From NCBI GenBank assembly GCA_021300155.1, contig JAJTID010000176.1:1-32939 (forward strand): 32,939 nt of DNA. Direction: 5' to 3'. Below are positions 1 through 9,220 of this stretch, in pieces; the stretch's first letter is position 1, and each line of letters begins with the position of its first letter. The DNA comes from Pirellula sp. (GTDB lineage Bacteria; Planctomycetota; Planctomycetia; Pirellulales; Pirellulaceae). Under the pieces are notes generated by a model. It was not told where the DNA came from. It did not search any database and was given only the letters and a program-made list of their open reading frames with translations. The position numbers and the translations under genes are program-made.

Positions 1-1492
1 AAGTCAATGGCTCTTGCGTCCGTAGTTGAGCAGCGAGGACTTCTAGCGTTGCATCGGAAGCATCATTGCGGTTCAACCTGCGTTGAGTGATTCTCTGTTG
101 AAGCATCGCTTCATCGGCCTGAAAATCGAGGATACGGAACTCGGCACCCTCCGACTCCGCCAATCGACGAAAGCGTGCGCGATCCGAATGTCTCAAGAAT
201 GTCGCATCGACGATGACGTCAAAACCCGATTGAAGTACGCATGAAGCAATCTCCGACAGTCGCTCGTAGGTTACTTCCGAAGCACTTGGTGAGTACATTC
301 CACTACCAACCTCACTACCGAATTGATCTGCTTTGGACGTCTTGAACAATCTTTTACGTTCGATGTCCGAACGAACTCGGATCGCCCCTTGTTGTTCGAC
401 AATCTGCTGGCTACCGGTTGTCTTTCCGCTGCCGCTCGCTCCGTGCGTAATCCACATTCTTCGCTTCATCGGTTGCATCAGTTGAGCAGCCAACCGAATA
501 TAGGCATGGACCGGTTCTAATTGCCTGGTATCGAGAGGCTGTTCATGATTCAATTGTCGCGCTCGGAACAACGCGACTTTGGAACGGACCATTGCCCGGT
601 AGACCAAATACCATCTCAGTACCACGAGCCCTCGATAGTCTCCTGTTTGTTCCAGATAGGCATTCAGAAAAGCGGAAGAAAGTTCCGGATGCCGCAATTC
701 TTGCAAATCCATGACGAGAAATGCGACATCACTAATGACGTCAATCCAAGCGAACTCGGTATTGAACTCGATACCGTCAAAGGGGACGAAATGATCTTTC
801 CAGTATACGACATTGCCACAATGAAGATCACCGTGACACTCTCGGATGAATCCGCATTTGGCACGAGTCTGAAATTGTTCTCGATGTGACGCAAAGTAAG
901 CATCTGTCCAGTTCTCGAGCAATCGAATCGTCGTGTCGTCTCGAAGGCTCGGTTCGCCAAGTAGGACCTGAAAATTTTGCTTGGCCTGCTCGAAAATCCT
1001 GGGTACTAGTTCATCGATTCCACGATCCAATCGCATCGAATTACCATGAATACTCGCAATGTTAGCTGCGAGCTGCACGACCTGAGCGACCGTCACAAGA
1101 TTCTTTGCCAGCCGGTCGCTCAACATCGCATCTGCATCAAATCGACGCATTCGCACGGCAAATTCGATCGGTTGCGCATCACCATCCACACAACAACGAC
1201 CATCCTCGAAAGTGATCGGAACCACATCGAGATACAATCCGTCTGCGTATCGGCTCCCCAGCCGAAGCTCTTCGCAACACGCATGATGACGCTTCGACAG
1301 CGTGCTGTAGTCTAGAAAATCCGTTTGGAGCGGCTTCTTGATTTTGTAAGCAAAGCCCCCGGCGAGAAGTATCCAGGAAATATGAGTTTCGTGAAGAACG
1401 ACTTGCCCGTCCACAGAATGGACATAGGATGCCGGATTCAAAAGCGATTGAATACCTTCGTTGTCCATCTCCAATGGCCCTCCTACGGCCAT
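1..1492 (-). CDS. Bifunctional aminoglycoside-phosphotransferase-like / P-loop ATPase protein (3' end outside window)
   Basis: Reading the minus strand from ATG at 1492 gives an open frame of 497 codons that runs off the left edge, so the C-terminus is missing. The N-terminal half is kinase-like: HGDLHCGN begins at residue 220 (near 835) as the Brenner-type catalytic loop, followed by FDGIEF in the metal-binding position. The second half has a Walker A motif, GASGSGKT, at residues 351-358 (around 420-442), followed by a nucleoside-kinase-like segment with VIVDATFLR. This order matches the bacterial family annotated as bifunctional aminoglycoside phosphotransferase/ATP-binding protein (COG2187 plus COG0645). 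Its substrate is unknown, and antibiotic resistance should not be assumed. An in-frame GTG lies two codons upstream of the chosen ATG. The gene diverges from the thioredoxin-protease gene across about 276 bp. Confidence 0.8.
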   Translation of the reverse strand, partial: MAVGGPLEMDNEGIQSLLNPASYVHSVDGQVVLHETHISWILLAGGFAYKIKKPLQTDFLDYSTLSKRHHACCEELRLGSRYADGLYLDVVPITFEDGRCCVDGDAQPIEFAVRMRRFDADAMLSDRLAKNLVTVAQVVQLAANIASIHGNSMRLDRGIDELVPRIFEQAKQNFQVLLGEPSLRDDTTIRLLENWTDAYFASHREQFQTRAKCGFIRECHGDLHCGNVVYWKDHFVPFDGIEFNTEFAWIDVISDVAFLVMDLQELRHPELSSAFLNAYLEQTGDYRGLVVLRWYLVYRAMVRSKVALFRARQLNHEQPLDTRQLEPVHAYIRLAAQLMQPMKRRMWITHGASGSGKTTGSQQIVEQQGAIRVRSDIERKRLFKTSKADQFGSEVGSGMYSPSASEVTYERLSEIASCVLQSGFDVIVDATFLRHSDRARFRRLAESEGAEFRILDFQADEAMLQQRITQRRLNRNDASDATLEVLAAQLRTQEPLT

Positions 1493-1768
1493 GGTCACCC
1501 GCCTGCTGCCTTTAGCTAGCGTTAGGCTCGAGGCCGCTCTAATCTCTCACGTGAAATTATCTTACCAGAAGTTTCGATCTTATTGCCAGGCAACCGAACG
1601 TTTCGGTTCTGAGTTACCCTGAAAACCAAGGAGCGAATCTCATGCCAATCAAGGAATAAGAACTTGTATTTAGCATTTGGTAGTGGCGAATTGCGCTATT
1701 GCGAAAGTTTCGCAAATTCAAGAGACTGCGCATCTTCTCGTCATGAAAAGGATTTCGTGAGGACCAAC

Positions 1769-3055
1769 ATGAACCGACTTTGCCATTCTCTGCTTGTTAT
1801 TGCTTTTACATTCATTTGTGCACCGAGCTCGGTTTTCGCATCGAGTGTCGGTGACTGTGTTGCCATGTATTTCTATAAACAGGGCTGTCCACAATGCCAC
1901 GCCATGCAGCGTCCGATCGAGCAACTAATCGAAGCGGGTTGGGCCGTACGTGCTATCGATACGGGTCGTGAGCCGGAACTTGCCATGCGGTGGCATGTTC
2001 TGCGTTACCCAACCCTCGTCCTAGTACGCAATAGCCGAGAAGTCGATCGAATCATCGCTCCATCGACTGCCCAAGAAATCCAACAAAGACTACTGGCCGG
2101 GTCGTCACCCGATAGTATTCGCGAACGAGGTTCTACAGCAATCCAATCAGGAATGACCGTTCGCGGACAATCTGTGCCAGCGATCATTCCGATGGCTACC
2201 GCACTCGTGTCATCTACCGCCGTGAAGAGCGATTTCTCTATTCCCGCACCTGCCCCGAGTACTCGCTATGTGGATCCATCCATGGCAACCGTTCGAATTC
2301 GGGTTGATGAACCATCGCACGAAGCTGTCGGAACAGGCACCATTATCGATACATTCCAAGGGGAAGCCCTCGTGCTGACTTGCGGCCATCTCTTCCGCGA
2401 TACTCAAGGTCGAACACCGATCATTGTAGAGACTTTTGTAAATGGAGTTCCAAGACAACACCAAGCAACATTGATCGATTTCCGGGCCGATACCGCAGAT
2501 ATCGGATTGGTTTCCTTTCGCACCGATCAAGAAGTCGGAGCTGTTCGATTAGTGGATCATCTTGAAAAATTACGCGAAGGGGATTCGGTCTATAGCTGGG
2601 GATGCGATCAAGGTGCGATACCTTCTCGACGCGACTCGCGCATCACTAAACTGAATCGCTATCAAGGAGAGCCTAACGTAGAAGTCCTGGGAGCACCGGT
2701 TCAAGGTCGAAGCGGTGGCGGGCTTTTCAATGCAAAGGGTGAACTGATCGGCGTTTGTTACGCGGCAGATACCGAACGGCACAACGAAGGCCTGTACAAC
2801 GCACCTGAAGTCGTATATCAACAGCTCAATCGATTAGGGCTCCAGCGTCTCTACAGCTCCAATAGTAGCACTAGCAATATTGCAGCAACGAATCGAACAC
2901 AATCTCCAGAACAACCTATGCAATCGATGCCTGCCCAATCTCGTGTAACGGTCATGGTCGAACAAAATGGAACGACTCAGCAATGGCAGATCGATAACCC
3001 AACGCCCGAGTTGATAAGCTCACTTCAACAGCAATCCGCTACCAATCGCCGTTAA
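1769..3055 (+). CDS. Exported thioredoxin-fold / trypsin-like serine protease fusion
   Basis: The open frame extends back to a TTG at 1664, but ATG 1769 is preferred because it begins a clean signal peptide (hydrophobic stretch about residues 7-25, then VFASS) and has GAGGA upstream. The mature protein of about 400 residues has a thioredoxin-like domain with CPQC at 40-43 and a YPT segment (Pro81) in the cis-proline position. A linker of about 60 residues follows, then a chymotrypsin-fold domain with His207 (TCGHLF), Asp244 (DIGLVSF) and Ser315 (GRSGGGLF). The triad is intact, so an active periplasmic or surface protease with a redox partner domain is plausible. The last 70 residues are Gln/Ser-rich. 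Substrate and role are unknown. Its stop codon overlaps the stop of the convergent uvrA gene. Confidence 0.82.
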   Translation: MNRLCHSLLVIAFTFICAPSSVFASSVGDCVAMYFYKQGCPQCHAMQRPIEQLIEAGWAVRAIDTGREPELAMRWHVLRYPTLVLVRNSREVDRIIAPSTAQEIQQRLLAGSSPDSIRERGSTAIQSGMTVRGQSVPAIIPMATALVSSTAVKSDFSIPAPAPSTRYVDPSMATVRIRVDEPSHEAVGTGTIIDTFQGEALVLTCGHLFRDTQGRTPIIVETFVNGVPRQHQATLIDFRADTADIGLVSFRTDQEVGAVRLVDHLEKLREGDSVYSWGCDQGAIPSRRDSRITKLNRYQGEPNVEVLGAPVQGRSGGGLFNAKGELIGVCYAADTERHNEGLYNAPEVVYQQLNRLGLQRLYSSNSSTSNIAATNRTQSPEQPMQSMPAQSRVTVMVEQNGTTQQWQIDNPTPELISSLQQQSATNRR

Positions 3056-5604
3056 GAATCGGCACGAAGAGCCATTCCTGTCGAGGTATTTTCTTTGGCG
3101 ATTGTTTCTGGTGGTCCTTGACCTACGATGTAACCACCATCGACGCCAGCACCGGGCCCTACATCAATGACCCAATCACAACAACGAATGACATCCATAT
3201 GATGTTCAATGACTAGGACGCTGTTTCCCCGTTCTACGAACCCTTGTAAAACGTCGATCAATCGGAACACGTCGGACGAATGCAGTCCTGTTGTTGGTTC
3301 GTCGAGAACGTAGAGAGTATTTCCAGTGTTGGTCCGTGCCAATTCGCTCGCTAATTTGATACGCTGTGCCTCGCCACCGCTGATGGTTGTGGCGGGCTGC
3401 CCCATAGGCATATAGCCAAGCCCCACGGATACTAAGCAGTCGAGTGGTTGCTTTAGTTTGGGTATCTCGCTAAAAAAATCGGCCGCTTCCGCAATCGACA
3501 TTTCTAGAATCTGCGCGATTGACTTTCCTTTGAAGCGTACCGCCAATGTCGATCGCTGGAATCGTGTTCCTCGACACTGCGGACACAGTACATAAACATC
3601 TGCCAGAAAGTTCATTTCCAGTTTCTGGCGCCCTTGCCCGGAGCACGTTTCGCATCGCCCGGCGCCTGCGTTGAAACTGAAGTGTGCTGCTGTAAAGCCT
3701 CGCTGTTTCGAGTCCCGTGTCGATGCGTAGAGTTTGCGAATCTCATCCCAAAAACCGCAATAGGTTGCCGGAGTGCTTCGAGGAGAACGACCGATAGGAG
3801 ATTGATCGATCGCAATCAATTTATCAATCTTTTCAAAGCCATCGATTCGCTTGAAATGCGATGGCATGGACCTTTTGTCGCTCGATAAGCTGGATACGAC
3901 GGCTGGAACCAACGTGTCTTGGATCAACGTGCTCTTGCCACTACCGCTCACACCTGACACTCCAACCAGTCGTCGCAAAGGTATTGAAAGAGAGACACCT
4001 CGTACGTTGTGATGCGTGATATTGATGAGTTCTAGGTAGTCTTCTGACTTTCCGATCGGACGATTCCGGCTAGTCGGTTTCTGGATCGCATCGCAGAGAG
4101 TCTTTGCCGTGACCGATTCAGGATACGTGATGATCGACTGTCGGTTGAAGAACGACTCCGAAGGACCTTCAGCAACAATTCGGCCACCTTCCCAACCCGC
4201 ACCAGGTCCGCAATCGATAATCCAATCGCACGCTCGCATGATCTCGTGGTCATGCTCCACCACCAGGATCGAATTCCCTTTGCGTTGCAGTTGACGCAAT
4301 GATTCTATGAGAGTCTGGGTATCTCGTGGGTGTAGACCGACCGACGGTTCATCGAGGACATAACAAACGCCAGTCAATCCGGTCCCGATGCTGGTCGCCA
4401 ATCGTACTCTTTGCAACTCGCCACCGCTGAGTGTCTCCGCACCGCGTCCCAGTGTGAGATACTCCAGTCCGACACTGCAAAGAAATTGAATCCGCGATTT
4501 GATTTCCTTCAAAATCGGTTCGCCGATGATCTGGCGATTTGCATTCAACCTGAGTTTGTTAAACCAATCGAGAGCCTCAACAAGAGTCAACGACGCAATA
4601 TCTGCAATATTCAGTCCGCTCAGTTTGATCGCGAGTGTCTCTTTTCTTAAGCGAGCGCCATTGCACTCCGTACAAACCTTTGTCCCCTCTGCCAACGTAC
4701 CGAAGCCTTCACAGGTCGGGCAAGCGCCGTATTGACTATTGAAGCTGAATGTCCTGGGCTCTATCTCCATGAGATTGATTCCACACTGTATGCAACTGTA
4801 TCGCGTCGAAAAAACTTTGTTCGATTCGATGGAATCGGCTGATTTCTCGACGGTGCTGACTTCGGCCAAGCCGTTGGACAATCGAACTGCGGTCTCAATC
4901 GATTCTTTGATTCGGTCTCGGTTTTCCTCTTTGAGAATCATGCGATCCACGACGGCGGAGATACTATGTTCTTTACGAATGGCCAACGTTGGAATCGCTT
5001 CCATTTCGTAAACGACACCGTCAACTTTCGCTCGGACTAACCCGGCTTTCGCAATACGGTCAAAGATTTCAGAGTGGGCCCCTTTTCGGCCGATCACCAT
5101 CGGAGCCAGAACCGTGAGCCTCGACTCTTCTTTCTGGAGAAACACAGAATCGACTATTTCGTTCACCGACTGTCGATCGATGGCAGCCCCACACTGGTAG
5201 CACGCAGGGATAGCAACGCGCGCCATAAGTAGCCGAAGATAGTCGTAGACTTCGGTAACGGTTCCAACAGTACTTCGAGGACTAAGCGAGCCTTGTTGCT
5301 GATCGATGCACAACGATGGTTGCAGTCCATGAATAGAATCCACATCCGGGCGATCGACTTGGTGCACAAACTGCCTTGCGTAACTCGATAGGCTCTCGAG
5401 GTATTGGCGCTGCCCCTCTGCGAAGATGGTGTCGATAGCTAACGAACTTTTCCCGCTGCCACTAACGCCGGTAATCACGACAAACTGGCCGCGAGGCACA
5501 TCCAAATCGACATTTCGAAGATTGTGGGTCCGAGCTCCACGTACTTGAATCGATCGAATGGGATCGGAGGTCGCGACGCCAACCTTGGCTATTGCACTCT
5601 TCAT
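3052..5604 (-). CDS. uvrA: UvrA-family excinuclease ABC subunit A lacking the insertion domain
   Basis: This 850-residue tandem ABC ATPase is the damage-sensing subunit of nucleotide excision repair. Seen: Walker A GVSGSGKS at 46-53; the PRSTVGT and YDYLRLL signatures; a UvrB-binding-like region about 155-225; the first zinc module with CxxC at 271/274 and 295/298; the ETLSGGELQR signature; a second Walker A; the CETC and CPQC zinc module; the TTISGGEAQR signature; and DEPTTGLH. The family norm is about 940 residues. The deficit is local: only about 8 residues separate CPTCEGFG (ends 302) from CTECNGARL (starts 311), where canonical UvrA has an insertion domain of more than 100 residues. The ATG start overlaps the upstream aminopropyltransferase stop (ATGA), implying translational coupling. 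It could be a specialised paralogue rather than the housekeeping UvrA. Confidence 0.93.
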   Translation of the reverse strand: MKSAIAKVGVATSDPIRSIQVRGARTHNLRNVDLDVPRGQFVVITGVSGSGKSSLAIDTIFAEGQRQYLESLSSYARQFVHQVDRPDVDSIHGLQPSLCIDQQQGSLSPRSTVGTVTEVYDYLRLLMARVAIPACYQCGAAIDRQSVNEIVDSVFLQKEESRLTVLAPMVIGRKGAHSEIFDRIAKAGLVRAKVDGVVYEMEAIPTLAIRKEHSISAVVDRMILKEENRDRIKESIETAVRLSNGLAEVSTVEKSADSIESNKVFSTRYSCIQCGINLMEIEPRTFSFNSQYGACPTCEGFGTLAEGTKVCTECNGARLRKETLAIKLSGLNIADIASLTLVEALDWFNKLRLNANRQIIGEPILKEIKSRIQFLCSVGLEYLTLGRGAETLSGGELQRVRLATSIGTGLTGVCYVLDEPSVGLHPRDTQTLIESLRQLQRKGNSILVVEHDHEIMRACDWIIDCGPGAGWEGGRIVAEGPSESFFNRQSIITYPESVTAKTLCDAIQKPTSRNRPIGKSEDYLELINITHHNVRGVSLSIPLRRLVGVSGVSGSGKSTLIQDTLVPAVVSSLSSDKRSMPSHFKRIDGFEKIDKLIAIDQSPIGRSPRSTPATYCGFWDEIRKLYASTRDSKQRGFTAAHFSFNAGAGRCETCSGQGRQKLEMNFLADVYVLCPQCRGTRFQRSTLAVRFKGKSIAQILEMSIAEAADFFSEIPKLKQPLDCLVSVGLGYMPMGQPATTISGGEAQRIKLASELARTNTGNTLYVLDEPTTGLHSSDVFRLIDVLQGFVERGNSVLVIEHHMDVIRCCDWVIDVGPGAGVDGGYIVGQGPPETIAKENTSTGMALRADS

Positions 5605-7178
5605 CGTTGAAGGCCTGCCTCGTAGATCATGTATAGCTTTGGATCAAACAGTGTATTGATAGGCACATCGAGCGGTCCGTCATCGAGTGCAAACTGCTGA
5701 CTCGTCTGAAAAACTTCGTCAGTCAGATAACGCAATGCAATCGGTGGTAGTTTGATATCTGCAAACTCGAACTCGCGTCCTTTCTTGACCGCAAGATTGA
5801 ATCCCCATTCACCAAACGAGTTGAGGTAGGTTCGGTAGGGAAGCACTTGGAATCCGGCCGCATCGATTGTACGGTGAATGGACCAAAACGCTTCACGCGT
5901 GATGATGGGCGAAGCGCTTTGGGTGCAAATAGCACCATTGGGCGACAGAATACGAGCGATCAACTCGTAAAATTCGCGAGTGTAAAGTTTGTTCAATACT
6001 TCGCTGTGAGGATCCGGTAGATCGATCAAGATACAGTCGTAGAGCGGCGAGTTTGATTCTTGAATGGTTCGATAAGCGTTTAGAACAAAATTGAAAGCGT
6101 CTTCATGGAAGAGCTTAACTTTCGGATTAAGCAAACTATCTTCATTGAGCCGGCGAACGGGCGAAAACGTTTTGCCCAACTCTGTCATCCGCAGATCGAT
6201 ATCGACGAGATCGATCGACTCCACGCTTATGTGTTTCAGTATCTCACGAATCGCCAGTCCGTCTCCGCCACCGAGCACCAGTACTTTGCGAGGTGTTGAC
6301 GCACAGCTCATCGCCGGGTGTACCAACGATTCGTGGTATCGATGTTCGTCGGAACCCGCAAACTGCAAGTGACCATCGAGATAGAGTCGGATCTCCCCAT
6401 TCCTCGGATGCTTGGTGACTACGATTCTTTGATACGGAGTCTGCTCACGGTAGAGCATTTCATCCGCAAACAACTGCCCCTCAGCATACTTCGAGATAGC
6501 CGAGGTGAATACCAAACCGCCGATGAGCATCAGAATGGTGAGTAGGACGGGTATCGCATAGTACGTGAGATTAGGATACGGTTTTCGCAAAACAATGATC
6601 GCAAGTCCCGCGACCATGATATTGAGCAATCCGATAGCAAAAGACGAACGAAACAACCCCAAGCTAGGTAGGAGCAACAGCGGGAAACTTACGGAACCAA
6701 TCAATGCGCCTATGTAGTCTAAGCTCAAGACATGAGCAATCGATTCTGAGATGCTTTTCGATTGAGTAAGGATTCGCGTGAGGATTGGGATTTCTAACCC
6801 AACGAGTGTTCCGATGACCAGGATGAGACTGTACATCGTCGGCTTGTACAACGCATAGTACGGAAATACAAAAAAGAGGATCGCGGCACAGATTCCGCCT
6901 ACGAAAGCAACCGCGATCTCGATCTGAACGAATCGCACTACGAGATTGGTATGGATAAATTTTGTCAGATAAGATCCGATCCCCATCGAGAACATAAAGA
7001 GCCCGATCGTAATCGAAAACTGCGCGACACTATTTCCGAGCAAATAGCTGGAAACCGCAGCGATGATCAATTCGTAGGCGATCCCGCACCACGCGACGAC
7101 CAGTACGGAAACCAATAGCCATGAAGTTTGCCGAGAGGTTAACTGAATCGCTTCGTCTTGGGGATCGCTATTGGACAC
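5601..7178 (-). CDS. speE: Membrane-anchored polyamine aminopropyltransferase (spermidine synthase-like)
   Basis: This 525-residue protein fuses about seven hydrophobic membrane segments (residues about 18-230) to a spermidine-synthase-like catalytic domain. The soluble half shows YQRIVVT at 249-255, LYLDGHLQF, DEHRYHE, the AdoMet-binding GGGDG at 303-307 and DLPDP at 386-390 in the position of the usual catalytic DSTDP. The family transfers an aminopropyl group from decarboxylated S-adenosylmethionine to putrescine or a related amine. Membrane-fused versions are common but poorly characterised, so the acceptor is uncertain. The start is GTG at 7178 with only a weak upstream ribosome site. 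The gene is first of a pair with uvrA (ATGA overlap). A functional link to aguB-aguA, which make putrescine about 6 kb away, is plausible but inferred. Confidence 0.85.
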   Translation of the reverse strand: MSNSDPQDEAIQLTSRQTSWLLVSVLVVAWCGIAYELIIAAVSSYLLGNSVAQFSITIGLFMFSMGIGSYLTKFIHTNLVVRFVQIEIAVAFVGGICAAILFFVFPYYALYKPTMYSLILVIGTLVGLEIPILTRILTQSKSISESIAHVLSLDYIGALIGSVSFPLLLLPSLGLFRSSFAIGLLNIMVAGLAIIVLRKPYPNLTYYAIPVLLTILMLIGGLVFTSAISKYAEGQLFADEMLYREQTPYQRIVVTKHPRNGEIRLYLDGHLQFAGSDEHRYHESLVHPAMSCASTPRKVLVLGGGDGLAIREILKHISVESIDLVDIDLRMTELGKTFSPVRRLNEDSLLNPKVKLFHEDAFNFVLNAYRTIQESNSPLYDCILIDLPDPHSEVLNKLYTREFYELIARILSPNGAICTQSASPIITREAFWSIHRTIDAAGFQVLPYRTYLNSFGEWGFNLAVKKGREFEFADIKLPPIALRYLTDEVFQTSQQFALDDGPLDVPINTLFDPKLYMIYEAGLQR

Positions 7179-7292
7179 AGGACTTCGAGGGTTGGTGGAG
7201 GTGCCGCATGAGGTCGCCTTGCCTTTATGTCAGGAAAAGCTTCCAATCAGCAAGAAGTATACTCGCAATCGAGAAAATCCCACAAACGGTAG

Positions 7293-7529
7293 ATGGTTCC
7301 CGCGATGGAAAAGAGAGAAGATACGGCAATTCGAATCGAAAAGTTAGAGTTCTTGGTAGCGCATCTTCAGAAGTCGTTTGATGAACTGAACATGGTGGTA
7401 TTCACTCAGCAGCGTGAGATAGATCAGTTGCGACGTGCCGCCAATCGCATGGAAGAAGGCTATCGAGGCTTGCTGGAAGCGGATCGCGCACCACGTAGTC
7501 TAACCGACGACCGCCCACCGCATTACTGA
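7293..7529 (+). CDS. slyX: SlyX-family small coiled-coil protein
   Basis: This 78-residue acidic, helix-rich protein has the SlyX pattern: an N-terminal heptad region (RIEKLEFLVAHLQKSFDEL), then VVFTQQREIDQLRR, a short C-terminal tail with DDRPPHY and the family's typical length. SlyX is widespread and its function is not established. ATG 7293 is used here; ATG 7305, four codons later, is an equally plausible start because neither has a strong Shine-Dalgarno. It diverges from the aminopropyltransferase gene and converges with the porin gene, with 39 bp between the ends. Confidence 0.78.
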   Translation: MVPAMEKREDTAIRIEKLEFLVAHLQKSFDELNMVVFTQQREIDQLRRAANRMEEGYRGLLEADRAPRSLTDDRPPHY

Positions 7530-7568
7530 GTTCGGGCCATGCAGCGCGATCTGTGGTCTTCCTTCGAA

Positions 7569-9164
7569 TTAATAGTTGAACTGCAGTTGAGCTCGCAGCA
7601 TGTCGCCATCAAATTGCTGATAGGAGGTTGTGCCGGCCGTATTGATGGCGCTGGTATTGGTGCGGTCGGTCATGGTATATTGTGTGACTAACTCTACTTG
7701 TTTGTTAAACTGCCACTCAATACCAACCTCCCATTCATCGATCCTACTAAATGGTGCATTACGTTCTGATTTGTAGCCACCCTTGAAATAGTTCCATCGA
7801 AGAAATGGAATCAAGGTCCCATGACAATTGGTTTTATATTGATACATCGTCATGGCGTATCCGCCGTACAATGCGCGCTCACCGACGATCGTCTGCGTTT
7901 CGTCGAGTGAGGGGCCACGCCCAACCGTCCATTCCGTCTGAAATCCGAGTGGTTGCGGATACCAAACGCCGGTCCATGCCAGTCTCTCATCTTGGATTCC
8001 TCGACGATCACCACGATCGAGAGTACCGAGCGGAATGGATGAAGCGCCAACACCGAGTGGTCGAATGTTCGAACCGGCCACAACATATCGCCCCGTATAT
8101 CCCTGAATGCCTACTTCCGTACATTGTCCATTGCTAAACTCCATGGGCAATGTAAAGCGAGAGACGATGTGCACATTGTCGTTTTGCTCTGATAGCGAAC
8201 CTCCTTGGCCAGAGTACGCGCCAAAACCGAACACACCGTAGTTGCCAGAGCCCTTGAGCCCTTTGTCGATCACGCTTGTAAAGAAGTCTTGAGCCGCTAC
8301 GGGGGTCCAGTAGTAAATTGCACCGAAGTCGCGTTCGTTTCGTACAGCACTATTCAATGCGTCGTTTCGGTCGAGAACCAATCGGTTAGAACTACTTTGC
8401 ATATTCTCCCATCCGTAGGGGATCTTGGACTGCCCCACTCGGACTCGGTGCTCCTTGGTCTTTTCCAAATAGATGTCACCATACCAATCGCGAAGTTGCG
8501 CAAAGTGAATGCCGCTCGTACTGCCATCGGGTGTCGAGGCAAAGTCTGGTTGCAAGTAGATTCCCAAATGCTCCGAAACATCCCCGGAGAGAATCAAACG
8601 AGCACGTCGCAAGAAGAAGGTTTGGTTATCGCTTACCGATCGATCGCCAACATATTGCGGAGGGGCTGAAAGATCGTCTGTCGACAAAACTTCGTTGTAA
8701 CGTACTTGGGCATATCCTCGGATCGTATACTTTTCAAACCACTTTTTATCTTTCTTCGCATCGGCTGCTTTTTTCGCAGCCTCTTCTTCTTTTTTTTTGG
8801 CTGCTGCGTCCCTGTCCTTCTTGTAAGACTTTTCTAATTCCTCCAGGCGTTCTTCAAGGGTTTTCTCCTCCGCACCCTTTGTATCGCCAACTTCGTTTGC
8901 GGCATTCGATTCATCTGGATCTAGCGTGTAAGCAACCGTTGCAGTTGAAGGGTTGCTAAACACAAGCGAAGAGGATTCAGGAAGTGCTTGCACACCAAAG
9001 TCATTCACCCGTGAAGATGGAATGACCTGTCCCGACGCAGCAGTGGATAGTATTGAAAAGCTAAATACAATGACGAGAAGCAGCAGAACAACTCTTCTGT
9101 GGTTATATTCTTTGGTATTCAAGCTATCTGCCGCTTCGATAGGATAAGAAGAGTTTTGCTCCAC
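7569..9164 (-). CDS. Outer-membrane porin, phosphate-selective porin O/P type
   Basis: This 531-residue protein starts at GTG 9164. A positively charged N-terminus precedes a hydrophobic signal segment (about residues 25-43) ending near SGQ. A Lys/Glu/Ala-rich coiled-coil stretch (about 98-142) leads into a beta-strand-rich domain beginning YTIRGYAQVRYNEV, with FFLRRARLILSGDVSEHLG, YLQPDFAS and a final strand ending QLQFNY with the terminal aromatic expected of outer-membrane barrels. This matches the OprO/OprP-like porin family (Porin_O_P), which in planctomycetes is often preceded by a coiled coil. Phosphate selectivity cannot be inferred from sequence alone. The long N-terminal leader before the hydrophobic core leaves the exact start uncertain. 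Confidence 0.85.
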   Translation of the reverse strand: MEQNSSYPIEAADSLNTKEYNHRRVVLLLLVIVFSFSILSTAASGQVIPSSRVNDFGVQALPESSSLVFSNPSTATVAYTLDPDESNAANEVGDTKGAEEKTLEERLEELEKSYKKDRDAAAKKKEEEAAKKAADAKKDKKWFEKYTIRGYAQVRYNEVLSTDDLSAPPQYVGDRSVSDNQTFFLRRARLILSGDVSEHLGIYLQPDFASTPDGSTSGIHFAQLRDWYGDIYLEKTKEHRVRVGQSKIPYGWENMQSSSNRLVLDRNDALNSAVRNERDFGAIYYWTPVAAQDFFTSVIDKGLKGSGNYGVFGFGAYSGQGGSLSEQNDNVHIVSRFTLPMEFSNGQCTEVGIQGYTGRYVVAGSNIRPLGVGASSIPLGTLDRGDRRGIQDERLAWTGVWYPQPLGFQTEWTVGRGPSLDETQTIVGERALYGGYAMTMYQYKTNCHGTLIPFLRWNYFKGGYKSERNAPFSRIDEWEVGIEWQFNKQVELVTQYTMTDRTNTSAINTAGTTSYQQFDGDMLRAQLQFNY

Positions 9165-9220
9165 GCAACAATCGGGAGAATCGCTAGTTTGCTATGAATA
9201 ATTAACCAAAGCTCCACGAA

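Noticed and set aside
664-960. Minus-strand frame of 98 residues in the 1-1492 region
   Set aside because: It is out of frame with the kinase reading, whose catalytic and P-loop motifs stay in one continuous frame.
1-1492. Antibiotic-resistance aminoglycoside kinase
   Set aside because: The fused P-loop ATPase half and the family context point to a housekeeping or unknown substrate; resistance is not supported.
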